The notes under the pieces: generated by a model
What the model was told of the DNA's origin: nothing
Databases searched by the model: none
What the model saw: only the letters and a program-made list of their open reading frames with translations
Position numbers and translations under genes: made by a program
From: Lysobacterales bacterium
GTDB taxonomy: Bacteria; Pseudomonadota; Gammaproteobacteria; Xanthomonadales; Xanthomonadaceae
Reading direction: 5' to 3'
NCBI GenBank assembly: GCA_016718605.1
Contig: JADKCY010000003.1
Location: 806,001 to 870,000, forward strand
Length of the DNA: 64,000 nucleotides
Shown here: positions 27,735 through 36,076 of the stretch, in pieces
Position numbering within the stretch: position 1 is the stretch's first letter
Layout: each line of letters opens with the position of its first letter

Positions 27735-29063
27735 TCAGCGGCGCCGCCAATCCTCGAACTGCAAGCAGGCAATGACCCCCAGCCGATCCTGTCGCGGTCG
27801 CAGACTGACCCGCCAGCCATAGAGTTCGCACAAGCGGCGCACGATCGCGAGTCCAATGCCTGCACCCTTGCTGCCTTCAGAACTGCGTCCACGGTAGCCA
27901 CGATCAAACAGATGCAGGGCTTCTTCCGCATCAATGCCTGGCCCGGTGTCATGGACCTCGACCCGATCACCGAGGACATGGATCGCGACTTCGCCCTGCT
28001 TGGTGTACTTGAAGGCGTTGACGATCAAATTTCCAAGTGCCACCGACAAAATCGCGTCCGGCGCCTCGACCAACAGTTCCGATTGCCCTTCCACCTTCAC
28101 GTCGATTGGCTTGGCGCCGAGGTTGACCCGATGCGACTCGGCCAGTTGCTCAGCCAGTCGTCGCACATCGGTCACACCATCGCCGCGCTCTCCGCGCGAG
28201 AGCATCAGCAGGGCGGTGGTCAGATCGGTCCCTTGCTGCACCGCACGCTCAATACGCAGCAAGCGGCCGCGAGTCTTTTCGCTCAAGTCCGGCTGCGTCA
28301 TCAGCAGTTCGACCGCCCCACGAATCACCGCCAGCGGCGTCCGCAATTCATGGCTGACATCGGCATTGAACTCGCGATCTCGCAAAACGCGTTCATTCAA
28401 CTGTGCTGAGTAGTCGTCGAGTGCCTGCGCCAGTTGCCCAACCTCGTCATCCGCAAAATGCGGCGCCAGTCGTTCAGGCTTCACACCTTCATTGAAGCCT
28501 TCAATCCGTTGCACGAGATCCGACACCGGGCGCATGACGCGCCGCGCCGACCATACCCCGATCAACCACGCCAGCAAAGAAAACAGCAGCACCGCGCCGG
28601 CCAATGCGACCAGCAGTTGGCGATGCCCCAAAGCTTCCTGCGAATAGTCGTAACGCAAGAACGTATGTAGATCACTGGCACGATAGACCGCCAGTTTGTA
28701 GTGCGTTGGCTGTCCCTCTGCATCCAACTCTTGAACATCATGGACGCCGGTGTTCAGTGCCTGCCATGCAAACGGAATGTTGGCTTGTTTGGCGGTACTG
28801 AAGATATTGATTTCAATTTGGCGAGAAAAATGAAACTCAGCCTGTGGCTCAGGATTTTCCCGTTTGAACTCGGTGAAATTGCGCGCTTCGCGCTGCAGCC
28901 AGTTGTCGACCAATTGGTTTTCAAGGCGTGTTCGCAGGGCAATGGTGGCCAATGCAAATCCTGCCGTCAGGCCGGTGCCCAACAGCAGAAACGAGATGAT
29001 GATGCGGCTCTTGAGCCTACGTCGGTACTGTTTCGAGGTCGGCAAGGCGATAACCGATGCCAT
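27735..29063 (-). CDS. Sensor histidine kinase
   Basis: Inner-membrane two-component sensor of 442 residues. It has TM1 at about 20-43, a periplasmic domain at about 45-145, TM2 at about 148-172, a HAMP-like linker, a HisKA box with phosphorylated H238 in SHELRTPLAV, and a HATPase domain with NLIVNAFKY (N box), DTGPGID (G1) and GAGIGLAIVRRL (G2). All catalytic elements are present. Its ATG overlaps the 3' end of the response regulator gene by 47 bases; a TTG at 29045 would shorten the overlap. The overall layout resembles QseC/PhoQ-class sensors. The signal is unknown. Confidence 0.93.
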   Translation of the reverse strand: MASVIALPTSKQYRRRLKSRIIISFLLLGTGLTAGFALATIALRTRLENQLVDNWLQREARNFTEFKRENPEPQAEFHFSRQIEINIFSTAKQANIPFAWQALNTGVHDVQELDAEGQPTHYKLAVYRASDLHTFLRYDYSQEALGHRQLLVALAGAVLLFSLLAWLIGVWSARRVMRPVSDLVQRIEGFNEGVKPERLAPHFADDEVGQLAQALDDYSAQLNERVLRDREFNADVSHELRTPLAVIRGAVELLMTQPDLSEKTRGRLLRIERAVQQGTDLTTALLMLSRGERGDGVTDVRRLAEQLAESHRVNLGAKPIDVKVEGQSELLVEAPDAILSVALGNLIVNAFKYTKQGEVAIHVLGDRVEVHDTGPGIDAEEALHLFDRGYRGRSSEGSKGAGIGLAIVRRLCELYGWRVSLRPRQDRLGVIACLQFEDWRRR

Positions 29064-29703
29064 GACGGGTATGGATCAAAGGTTTGCTGAACGGCTTGTC
29101 GAGCAAGGCCCTGAGACCATGAATATGCACTCGCAAGGAATCACTGTCAGGCAACTCCTCACCCCATACGACCGTCTCCAATTCCTGCCGCGTGACCACG
29201 TTGGGTGACGACTCCATCAAACACTGCAGGATTTTCAATGCCGTCGGATTGAGATTGATCGACTTGCCCGCCCGACTGACTTCCAGCGTATCCAGATTGA
29301 AGTGCAGGTCGGACACATCGAGGATGCGTGCAGGTGAACCGCGCCCGCGCCGCGCCAACACCGTGAGGCGTGCTTCCACTTCCTGCAAGGCAAACGGCTT
29401 GACCAGGTAATCGTCGGCACCTGCATCAAAGCCGGTCAGTTTTTGTTCCAACGCATCGCGCGCCGTCAACATCAGAATGGGGGTGGTCTTGCGCGCGTCA
29501 TTGCGCAGCTTTCGACAGACTTCCAGGCCATCCATCCCTGGCAGATTCAAGTCCAGAACGATGGCATCGAAATCATTGACCACCGCCAGATGCAAACCCG
29601 TGATGCCATCCGCGGCAAAGTCCACGACATGGTCGCGGTCTTCAAGATAGTCGCCTAGATTGGCGGCAATATCAGAGTTGTCTTCTATGACCAGAATACG
29701 CAT
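29017..29703 (-). CDS. OmpR-family response regulator
   Basis: DNA-binding response regulator of 228 residues, partner of the overlapping histidine kinase. The receiver domain (1-115) carries the acidic pocket EDN, phospho-acceptor D51 in IVLDLNLPGMDG, the switch Thr in MLTARD and K in LVKPF. The winged-helix trans_reg_C domain (about 130-222) contains LNPTALKILQCLMESS and HIHGLRALLDKP with the terminal GIGYRLA. Upstream, about 250 bases carry no clear gene, so the operon promoter probably lies there. Confidence 0.95.
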   Translation of the reverse strand: MRILVIEDNSDIAANLGDYLEDRDHVVDFAADGITGLHLAVVNDFDAIVLDLNLPGMDGLEVCRKLRNDARKTTPILMLTARDALEQKLTGFDAGADDYLVKPFALQEVEARLTVLARRGRGSPARILDVSDLHFNLDTLEVSRAGKSINLNPTALKILQCLMESSPNVVTRQELETVVWGEELPDSDSLRVHIHGLRALLDKPFSKPLIHTRHGIGYRLADLETVPT

Positions 29704-29783
29704 TCGCCACCTGTTGGCTGGAGGATACCGCCCATCGACGGTAGAACATCAGAACACGCGTTAGCGGGTTGGTTCCGTCGCCA

Positions 29784-30002
29784 TTATGCGACCAGAGATG
29801 GCAGCGATTGGCAATTTCGACGAGGCGCCGCAAGATCCGCTCGCAAAGCAACCCAGCCAATTTCCTCCTGAGTGCGGCAAAACCGCTCCAGTTTTGGCGC
29901 CATCAGCCTTGCCCAGTCACCACAGGCGGTGATTTCAGCGTGTCGCGCGTAAACAATCAGGGCATCGGCCAGCAGATCCGGGATCCCACAATGCGCTGAC
30001 AA
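29784..30002 (-). CDS. Possible small ORF, unrecognised
   Basis: A 72-codon frame from a TTG at 30002 overlaps the end of the M56 gene by 46 bases and fills most of the gap before the response regulator gene. The product (with segments DLLADALIVYARHAEITACG and FCRTQEEIGWVALRADL) has a reasonable helix-like composition and no low-complexity bias, but it has no recognisable motif and no good Shine-Dalgarno site. It may be a real small protein, an alternative 3' remnant, or chance. Confidence 0.22.
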   Translation of the reverse strand: MSAHCGIPDLLADALIVYARHAEITACGDWARLMAPKLERFCRTQEEIGWVALRADLAAPRRNCQSLPSLVA

Positions 30003-31609
30003 TCACGACGTGATGTGCTTTTCGGTGCCGTGTCGCCGAGTGCAAAGTCGAAGCGCACTTGCTGCCAATCCGACAATGCCGCCTGTGGCGGGAATCGCCA
30101 GTGACCCAGTGCTTGTCGGGAGGCGTCAAGGAACGCATCGACGCCACGCTGTTCAAGCAACTGGACATCCACCGCTCGACCACGCTGATCCACCTTGAAA
30201 CGCAGCACGATGCGGCCTTCACTGGCATCGCGGCGCGCAGCCACGGGATAACTGGGCTGGGGACTGGCTAGCGGACGCAGGTCGCTCTGCTGGTCGGTTT
30301 GCGAAGATTCCGGACTACGTTCTTGAGGATCCGTCACATCGATCTCCAAGTCAGCGACATCCAATGCCTGCGAGTCAAGCTGTGGAGATACACGAACCAA
30401 GGAATGACCGCGCTCCACGAGATCAGTTAGCGCCGCTCGCGGGTCTTCGAGATTGTGTGATGGGCTGTGAAATGTCAGCGCGATGTCATTGACTTCGCTC
30501 AGGACCGGCTTCATCGAGGCAGTATCCCGCCAGAGCAGCGGCAAGACACCGATGATCGCGCGCGCGCCCTCTAACTGCGCCGCCCAGCCGATCGCTGACT
30601 GCTGACTCGCGCGCCAATGCGACATTGCCAGCAAGCCGAGGATTCCGGCTAGAAAAAGCAGGAAACTGGCGATCCGCATTGGTCGGCGCGCACGCGGATC
30701 GGGATGCACGTTCACAATTCGACCGATACGATGCAACAAGACCCCATCGCCCGCGGCCATCGCCAATCGATTGCGCGCGGACGGCAAAATCTGGCCCATC
30801 TCGGCGAGCTGCAGCAAAGCATGTGCGTAAGCCAGTCGAGCAACGCCACGCCGAGTCACTAGGTCATCACAGCAAAGCTCCCGATCACGCCTGACCGTGG
30901 CTGAAATCCAATGCACAGCGGGGTGGAAGAACAGTAGGGTCTCGACCAGAAGTTGACCCAGATTGAGCAGCCAATCCGCACGTCGTATATGGGCGATCTC
31001 ATGCAAGATGAGCAAATCCAGATGCGCAGCGGGAATGCCCGTCAGGACGCTGGCAGGAATGAGGATCACCGGGCGAATCCAACCAACCGTCATCAACGAC
31101 GATACCTGCTCGGAGACCAGCACCCGCAACGTTCGCCGGACGCCCATCGTGGCAGCCAGCGCGACGGTGCGCAGGTGGAGCGCGTGCACAACCGGCGATG
31201 CCTGACGTATCCATCGCCGCATCAACCACCATTGATGCGCGACGCGCCCCGACTGCGCGAGGACACCGAGCAACCAGAACCCCGCCAAGATCAGTTGCCA
31301 GTGTGATACCGCTGTCGCGCCGGTGCCAACGGCCGCGTTGTCGGGCGATGACCTGATGGGGTGCAGCACTTGTCCGTCAAAATTCGCCGAACCCATGGCA
31401 GGAAACGCCTGCCAGAATTGCCAAATCGCCAAGCCCGCGCATGACCACAACGCCACGTAGCCGAGCACCACTCGCCAACCGGGCGGACGAATCAACGCGC
31501 GGAGCACACTGTAGACCACGGCCACCAAAAGGCATTGCCAAAGCGAGGCAAGCACCATCGCCGAAACAGCCTGTGCGGCCGACTGGAATCCCCCGGATTC
31601 AATCCACAT
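29957..31609 (-). CDS. BlaR1/MecR1-type M56 metallopeptidase with TonB C-terminal domain
   Basis: A 550-residue membrane protein. The N-terminal M56 part has about four membrane helices (around 15-40, 48-70, 103-120, 313-330) and the zinc motif HEIAH at 203-207 with a downstream RDRELCCDD Glu. Instead of a penicillin-sensor domain, the C-terminal third carries a Pro-rich linker and a TonB-like domain (PSYPVAARRDASEGRIVLRF, ALGHWRFPP). M56-TonB fusions next to BlaI are common in this bacterial group. It overlaps blaI by 11 bases. It presumably cleaves or inactivates the BlaI-type repressor on an envelope signal. The substrate signal is unknown, and a beta-lactamase was not seen nearby. Confidence 0.9.
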   Translation of the reverse strand: MWIESGGFQSAAQAVSAMVLASLWQCLLVAVVYSVLRALIRPPGWRVVLGYVALWSCAGLAIWQFWQAFPAMGSANFDGQVLHPIRSSPDNAAVGTGATAVSHWQLILAGFWLLGVLAQSGRVAHQWWLMRRWIRQASPVVHALHLRTVALAATMGVRRTLRVLVSEQVSSLMTVGWIRPVILIPASVLTGIPAAHLDLLILHEIAHIRRADWLLNLGQLLVETLLFFHPAVHWISATVRRDRELCCDDLVTRRGVARLAYAHALLQLAEMGQILPSARNRLAMAAGDGVLLHRIGRIVNVHPDPRARRPMRIASFLLFLAGILGLLAMSHWRASQQSAIGWAAQLEGARAIIGVLPLLWRDTASMKPVLSEVNDIALTFHSPSHNLEDPRAALTDLVERGHSLVRVSPQLDSQALDVADLEIDVTDPQERSPESSQTDQQSDLRPLASPQPSYPVAARRDASEGRIVLRFKVDQRGRAVDVQLLEQRGVDAFLDASRQALGHWRFPPQAALSDWQQVRFDFALGDTAPKSTSRRDCQRIVGSRICWPMP

Positions 31610-31988
31610 CGCGGCGCTTCTCCAGCTGATCCAGCATATCGCGAATGGCGCTCAGTTCCTCAGCGTCTGGCCCTGTTCCGGTGCCAAGTGCGCGCATGAC
31701 CAACGCACTGGCGCTGCCATCGAACAGCTTCTGCACCAATTCCCCGAGCATGCGCGATTGGGTTGAGTCCTTGCTGATCACTGCACGGTAGCTGTGCGCA
31801 CGCTGTGATTCGTCACGCTCCACCAGGCCTTTGGCGTGCATCAACTGCAGCAACTTCAGTGCCGTGGTGTAGCCGCCGCCATCTTCTCGATACAGCGCAT
31901 CATAGACATCGCGAACCGTCGCCTGACCGTGCTCCCAAAGCACGCCCAAAATGGCCAACTCTGATTCGGTGGGTTTGGGATGGGGCAT
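31599..31988 (-). CDS. BlaI/MecI/CopY-family transcriptional repressor
   Basis: Winged-helix repressor of 129 residues. It opens PKPTESELAILGVLWEHGQATVRDVYDAL, typical of BlaI, with the recognition helix around YTTALKLLQLMHAKGLVER and a C-terminal dimerisation helix. Proteins of this family hold the operon off until the M56 partner signals. Here it is the first gene of the pair, and a short dyad lies upstream. There is no sign of truncation. Confidence 0.93.
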   Translation of the reverse strand: MPHPKPTESELAILGVLWEHGQATVRDVYDALYREDGGGYTTALKLLQLMHAKGLVERDESQRAHSYRAVISKDSTQSRMLGELVQKLFDGSASALVMRALGTGTGPDAEELSAIRDMLDQLEKRRDVD

Positions 31989-32011
31989 GCACGCCTCGCG
32001 CTAAGAAACGA

Positions 32012-32021
32012 TGTCCTGACA
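32012..32021. promoter_or_regulatory. Candidate BlaI-family operator half-sites
   Basis: TGTC-CT-GACA, a perfect 4+4 inverted repeat, lies 24 bases upstream of the repressor ATG. BlaI/CopY-type operators are short TGT/ACA dyads near the promoter, so this is a plausible autoregulatory site. It is too short to be sure. Confidence 0.3.
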
Positions 32022-32084
32022 CTACGCTATCGACGCATCACTGTTCCAGTCGCAACGCTACTGGCGAGTGTTGTTTGCCCATTG

Positions 32085-32618
32085 TTACTGGTCGCGTTCC
32101 AGTCTCGCTGAAGCCGGTCGATCCGGTACCCGCCCGCGTTGCTCAAGGTACTCCTTGGCACCACGCGCGCCACGCGATTGCTCTCGCATTTCGGCCTCGG
32201 TGTAGCAGACGGTCTCAGGAATCTTCGATCCGGCCCGCGATACGCGCTCGCATATCTCGCGGCTGCCGTCCGGTGCCTGCGCCAGCACCGTGTTGATCCG
32301 CGCCAATTCATTGAACACCACGATCTGATCGCCAGGACTCAGATCCGCCAAGCGACCACGACCGCCAATTTTCTCGTGGGCTCGTTGCAAGGACTCGCGA
32401 ATCCGATTCTTCTCGGCATCGGAAAGCCCGCCATACCTGCCTTCCGGCTCCAGACCGCTCTCGATACGGCGACGTTCGGCGCGGAATCTCTGCGAAAGAT
32501 CAATTTCAGACAGCGATTGCGCGCCGCTCGACTGGTCGGTCTCGCTCAGTGCCGCACTTGCCGGCATCAACCAAGCAAGTAGCGCGAGAGTCAGCGCAAC
32601 ACCTAGGATCGTTTTCAT
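32085..32618 (-). CDS. Secreted protein of unknown function, paralogue A
   Basis: A 177-residue exported protein with signal peptide MKTILGVALTLALLAWLMPASA. The mature part is predicted helical (DLSQRFRAERRRIESGL, RYGGLSDAEKNRIRESLQ, LADLSPGDQIVVFNELARIN) and ends in a two-cysteine block, ICERVSRAGSKIPETVCYTE. A similar C-x9-GS-x5-C arrangement recurs in many uncharacterised exported proteins of this order. It is a tandem duplicate of the next gene upstream, about 60-65% identical by eye over the mature part, with a slightly longer Arg-rich tail. Function unknown. GGAG lies about 10 bases before the ATG. Confidence 0.82.
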   Translation of the reverse strand: MKTILGVALTLALLAWLMPASAALSETDQSSGAQSLSEIDLSQRFRAERRRIESGLEPEGRYGGLSDAEKNRIRESLQRAHEKIGGRGRLADLSPGDQIVVFNELARINTVLAQAPDGSREICERVSRAGSKIPETVCYTEAEMREQSRGARGAKEYLEQRGRVPDRPASARLERDQ

Positions 32619-32806
32619 CTGAATGCACTCCATTTCAGGTCGTTTGACCGCAGCAAACCGCGAACCGCGTTCCACAGCCTGACCTGCTGATTGGCGACCC
32701 GCGCATTTTGGCAACGATGTTATTCATGCGAAAGAAAATCACCTAGCCCATGACATGAAAGCACTTCATGCAGCATCGGCAACTGCTGCAGTCAAAACGT
32801 CGCTAT

Positions 32807-33325
32807 CTATTGCCCACCAACGTCATCGAAGCCAGGACGCCCGCGTTGCTCAAGATACTCCTTGGCACCGCGCGCGCCGCGCGACTGTGCGCGCATTTCG
32901 TCCTCGGTATAACAAACTGTCTCGGGAATCTTCGAGCCCACCCGCAGCACGCGCTCACAAATTTTGCGGGTGCCTTCTGGGGCTCGGGCCAGCAGCACAT
33001 TGACCCGCTCCAGTTCGTTGAACACTGCGACCTGATCAGCAGGACTGAGATCAGCCAAACGACCACTGTCGCCAATTTTCACGTGTGCTATTTGCAAGGC
33101 ATCGCGGACCTGATCCTTCTCGGTCTCGGAAAGTCCGCCGTACTTGCCTTCCGGCGCCATGTCACGCTCGATGCGGCGACGTTCGGCACGAAATTTCTGC
33201 GAAAGATCGATTTCCGAGAGGGTTTGCGCACCGCTCGAGCGGTCAGTGTCACCTGTTGCCGCATTCACGGGCATCCACGAGGTGACAAGGGCGAAAATCA
33301 GCACAACGCATCGCATCAGTTTCAT
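32807..33325 (-). CDS. Secreted protein of unknown function, paralogue B
   Basis: A 172-residue exported protein, the duplicate of the downstream gene. Signal peptide MKLMRCVVLIFALVTSWMPVNA; mature part with DLSQKFRAERRRIERDM, KYGGLSETEKDQVRDALQ and LADLSPADQVAVFNELERVN, ending in ICERVLRVGSKIPETVCYTE and EYLEQRGR. The two paralogues keep the same spacing and conserve both cysteines, which probably form a disulfide. The frame is open upstream; the ATG at 33325 is chosen for the signal peptide and a GGAG site 11 bases away. It is preceded by the double-dyad intergenic region, which probably controls it. About 190 bases separate the paralogues; they include a CATGAA/TTCATG hairpin (32754-32770). 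Confidence 0.82.
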   Translation of the reverse strand: MKLMRCVVLIFALVTSWMPVNAATGDTDRSSGAQTLSEIDLSQKFRAERRRIERDMAPEGKYGGLSETEKDQVRDALQIAHVKIGDSGRLADLSPADQVAVFNELERVNVLLARAPEGTRKICERVLRVGSKIPETVCYTEDEMRAQSRGARGAKEYLEQRGRPGFDDVGGQ

Positions 33326-33420
33326 CAGAAGGCACTCCAAATCAAGTCGTCTAACGTCGGCAGATGGCGAGTCACCTCCTGCAACCTGCGAAACCCTATC
33401 GACTCGCGATTCACATGTCA

Positions 33421-33518
33421 ACGAAAATATTCGTACACGTAGAAATCCGACAGGCCACTGATAATTCAACGCTTTTGTGGCGGTCGATGGCCGACCATTA
33501 AATGACGAATATTTTCGT
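33421..33518. promoter_or_regulatory. Two ACGAA-N4-TTCGT dyads, 84 bp apart
   Basis: The 375-base gap between the divergent paralogue B and the FAD oxidase holds ACGAAAATATTCGT (33421-33434) and ACGAATATTTTCGT (33505-33518). The two are exact reverse complements of each other, each internally a 5+5 dyad, with starts 84 bp apart (eight helical turns). Between them is a GGTCG/CGACC hairpin (33483-33497). Nearby ACGTAGAA (33436-33443) and TTCTACGT (33525-33532) form another matched pair. The layout suggests a looping operator; the regulator is unknown. Nothing gene-like was seen in the rest of the gap, though TAGAAT at about 33689 could be a -10 box for the oxidase. Confidence 0.45.
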
Positions 33519-33700
33519 ACGTTATTCTACGTCAACGCGGTCAACGTACGCAGTGGGCCCACTCGCCGCCACCTTGGACACCCGCATGCTGGCAGTTTCC
33601 CAACCATCCGCCGAGGCAACGACGAGTAATGCCCGCCCACGTCAGAAGAGACGCCGCTTCCTGTTGCGCGAATTCGGAAGCAGACCCCTAGAATGGGGTC

Positions 33701-35126
33701 ATGTCCCATGCCATGACGCCCAGCGTACTGCAGCAACTCGGTGCGTGCTTGACACACCCCGATCAGTGGCTGACTGCCGCTGAAGACTGCCTCGCCTACA
33801 GTTTTGACAACTCCAAACGCATGGCGAGGCCGCAAGCGGTTGCCCTCTGTACAACCACTGCCGAGGTTTGCGCCTTGCTCGCGATCTGTCACGCGCATGG
33901 CGTTCCCGTCACTGCACGCGGTCGCGGCACCAATACGACCGGCGCGAGTGTTCCGATGGCAGGCGGGCTGGTGATCTCATTGGAACGCATGCAGCGCATC
34001 CTCGACATCAATACCGCTGACCGCTATGCCGTGGTCGAACCGGGTGTCCTCAATGGTGATCTGCAAGCTGCGCTGAAGCCACTCGGCTTTTTCTGGCCAC
34101 CCGACCCGACCTCGGCGGGATTTTCCAGTATCGGCGGAAATCTAGCCTGCAATGCCGGTGGCCCGCGGGCGGTCAAATATGGCGCCAGCCGCGACAATAC
34201 GCTCGCGTTGATGGCGGTCGATGGTCGCGGCGAGGTGTTTTCCTGTGGATCGCTGACCAGCAAAAATTCGGTCGGCTACGACCTGACCCGCTTTCTGGTT
34301 GGCTCGGAGGGCACGCTCGGCATCATCACCCAAGCCACCCTGAAACTGGTCCCGCTGCCGGTTGCCAAGCGCGCACTGCGCCTGCTTTACGCGCGCATCG
34401 AAGACGCTGCCGCTGCCGTCGCACGCATCATGGCGCAGCCAGTCACACCTTGCGCGTTGGAGTTTATCGACCGCGAGGCGCTTGCACTGGTGCGCGAACG
34501 CGGCATCGAACTGCCTGGCGGAGATGCACTGCTGCTGGTCGAAGTTGATGCCGAAGCCAGTGCGCTGGACGCTGCCTGCAAGGCGGTATTGGCTGCCGCC
34601 GAAGGACTTGGCTTGGTCAATGTCCTAGGGCCCACGACACCACCCAAACCGAGACCTGTGGGCCGCACGCAAGGCACTTTCACCCGCCTTGCGCCGCCTC
34701 GCACCGAAAAAAATCAATGAAGACGTGGTCGTCCCGGTGTCGCGACTGCCCGAGTTAATTGCCGGTGTCGATGCACTGGCGCGCGAACACCGCATCCGTA
34801 TCGTCAATTTCGGCCATGCGGGCAATGGCAACATCCACGTCAACCTGATGATTAATCCCGACGACCCAACTCAAACTGCCGCCGCCGAACACTGCCTGGA
34901 CGCCTTGTTCACACTGGTTATCGGACTGCAGGGAACCTTGTCCGGCGAACACGGAATCGGCCTCGCTAAGCGCGATTTCATGCCCCGCGCCATCGACGCG
35001 CACACGCTGGACCTTATGCGCTCGATCAAAGCGGTGTTCGACCCCAAGGGCATTCTCAATCCGGGAAAGTTGTTGCCAGAACCCATCTCGCCGAATGATC
35101 AACATCTAAGGAGCGATACTCAGTGA
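33701..35126 (+). pseudogene. FAD-binding oxidase (GlcD/D-lactate dehydrogenase type), frameshifted
   Basis: VAO-family flavoenzyme related to glycolate oxidase subunit GlcD and D-lactate dehydrogenases. From ATG 33701 the frame encodes the FAD-binding domain (RGRGTNTTGASVPMAGGLV, VEPGVLNGDLQAAL, GGNLACNAGGPRAVKYG, FLVGSEGTLGIITQ). The homology leaves this frame near 34625-34630, passes through the second frame (AHDTTQTET) and resumes in the third from 34659 (LWAARKALSPALRRLAPKK). There it continues with INEDVVVPVSR, NFGHAGNGNIHVNL, SGEHGIGLAKR and FDPKGILNPGK to the stop at 35126. So two 1-base deletions, or one 2-base change, break the gene. It may be real decay or a sequencing error; the downstream GTGA overlap with the GT9 gene is intact. 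Confidence 0.85.
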
Positions 35127-36076
35127 CCATGTCCGCGCCTCAACCATCTGAGCGAAACAGGATCCTGATCATCAAGCATGGTGCCTTTGGTGACCTAATC
35201 CAAGCGTCCGGTGCGTTGCGGAATCTGCGCGTTGGGCACCCTACCGAAGAGCTGGTTCTGTTGACCACCCCAGCGTACCGGCGCCTGATGACTCGCTGCC
35301 CCTTTATTGACCGGGTCATTGTCGACGCAAGACCATCCATATGGGCAGTTCGTCACCATTTCCACCTAGCGAGAACCTTGCACAACGAGCGCTTCTCGCG
35401 CGTATACGATCTGCAAAAATCGACCCGAACACGTCTATACAGACGATGGCTCTTGCCCGACGTCGACTGGTATGGCGACAAGTCTGACAAACACGGCGGA
35501 AGTCTGCGGGAAACCTTCGCAGCGCAGCTGAAACTGGCTGGACTGGATACGGCCCACGGCATGCCTCCCAGTGTTCAATGGATGGCAGATGACATGCGCA
35601 CGTATCTGAAGGAGCAGGGCGTCTACGCACCATATGTCGTCTTGAATATTGGCTCTGCCAAGAGGCATCCGCACAAGCGCTGGCCGCACTACGCGCAGCT
35701 TACGCGACTATTGCTGGCGCACGGCCTCTCTGTAGTCACCGTACCCGGCCCAGATGAAATGGAACTGGCAAGTCAATTGCCCGCAAAGCGGCTGTCGCGG
35801 GCAGATGGATTCCTCGATTGGTTCGAGCTTGCGGGCATCCTTCGAGAAGCTGCGTTCGTCATCGGCAACGATACTGGTCCGACTCACCTCGCTTCCGCGT
35901 TGGACTGCACCGGGATCGCAATATTTGGACCACATACACACTCCGCACAAACTGGCATAGAAACCGACCATTTCAGGGCTGTCAACGTGCCGGATCTTGC
36001 AGCCTTGAGCGCAGCCGACGTCCTTGAGCATCTCAGCCGCCTGCATATGCTCGACCAGCGGCCGAGGTCGATGTGA
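35123..36076 (+). CDS. Glycosyltransferase family 9 (heptosyltransferase-like)
   Basis: GT9 protein of 317 residues, a family that transfers ADP-heptose to the LPS core. The N-terminal Rossmann half begins RILIIKHGAFGDLIQASGAL, with the catalytic Asp in the GD pair. The C-terminal half has VVLNIGSAKRHPHKRWP, the sugar-nucleotide signature VIGNDTGPTHLASALDC and FGPHTHSAQTG. The GTG at 35123 is preferred because AAGGAG ends 9 bases upstream and it overlaps the preceding TGA; an ATG two codons later is possible. It overlaps the next gene by GTGA. The acceptor cannot be deduced. Confidence 0.88.
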   Translation: MTMSAPQPSERNRILIIKHGAFGDLIQASGALRNLRVGHPTEELVLLTTPAYRRLMTRCPFIDRVIVDARPSIWAVRHHFHLARTLHNERFSRVYDLQKSTRTRLYRRWLLPDVDWYGDKSDKHGGSLRETFAAQLKLAGLDTAHGMPPSVQWMADDMRTYLKEQGVYAPYVVLNIGSAKRHPHKRWPHYAQLTRLLLAHGLSVVTVPGPDEMELASQLPAKRLSRADGFLDWFELAGILREAAFVIGNDTGPTHLASALDCTGIAIFGPHTHSAQTGIETDHFRAVNVPDLAALSAADVLEHLSRLHMLDQRPRSM

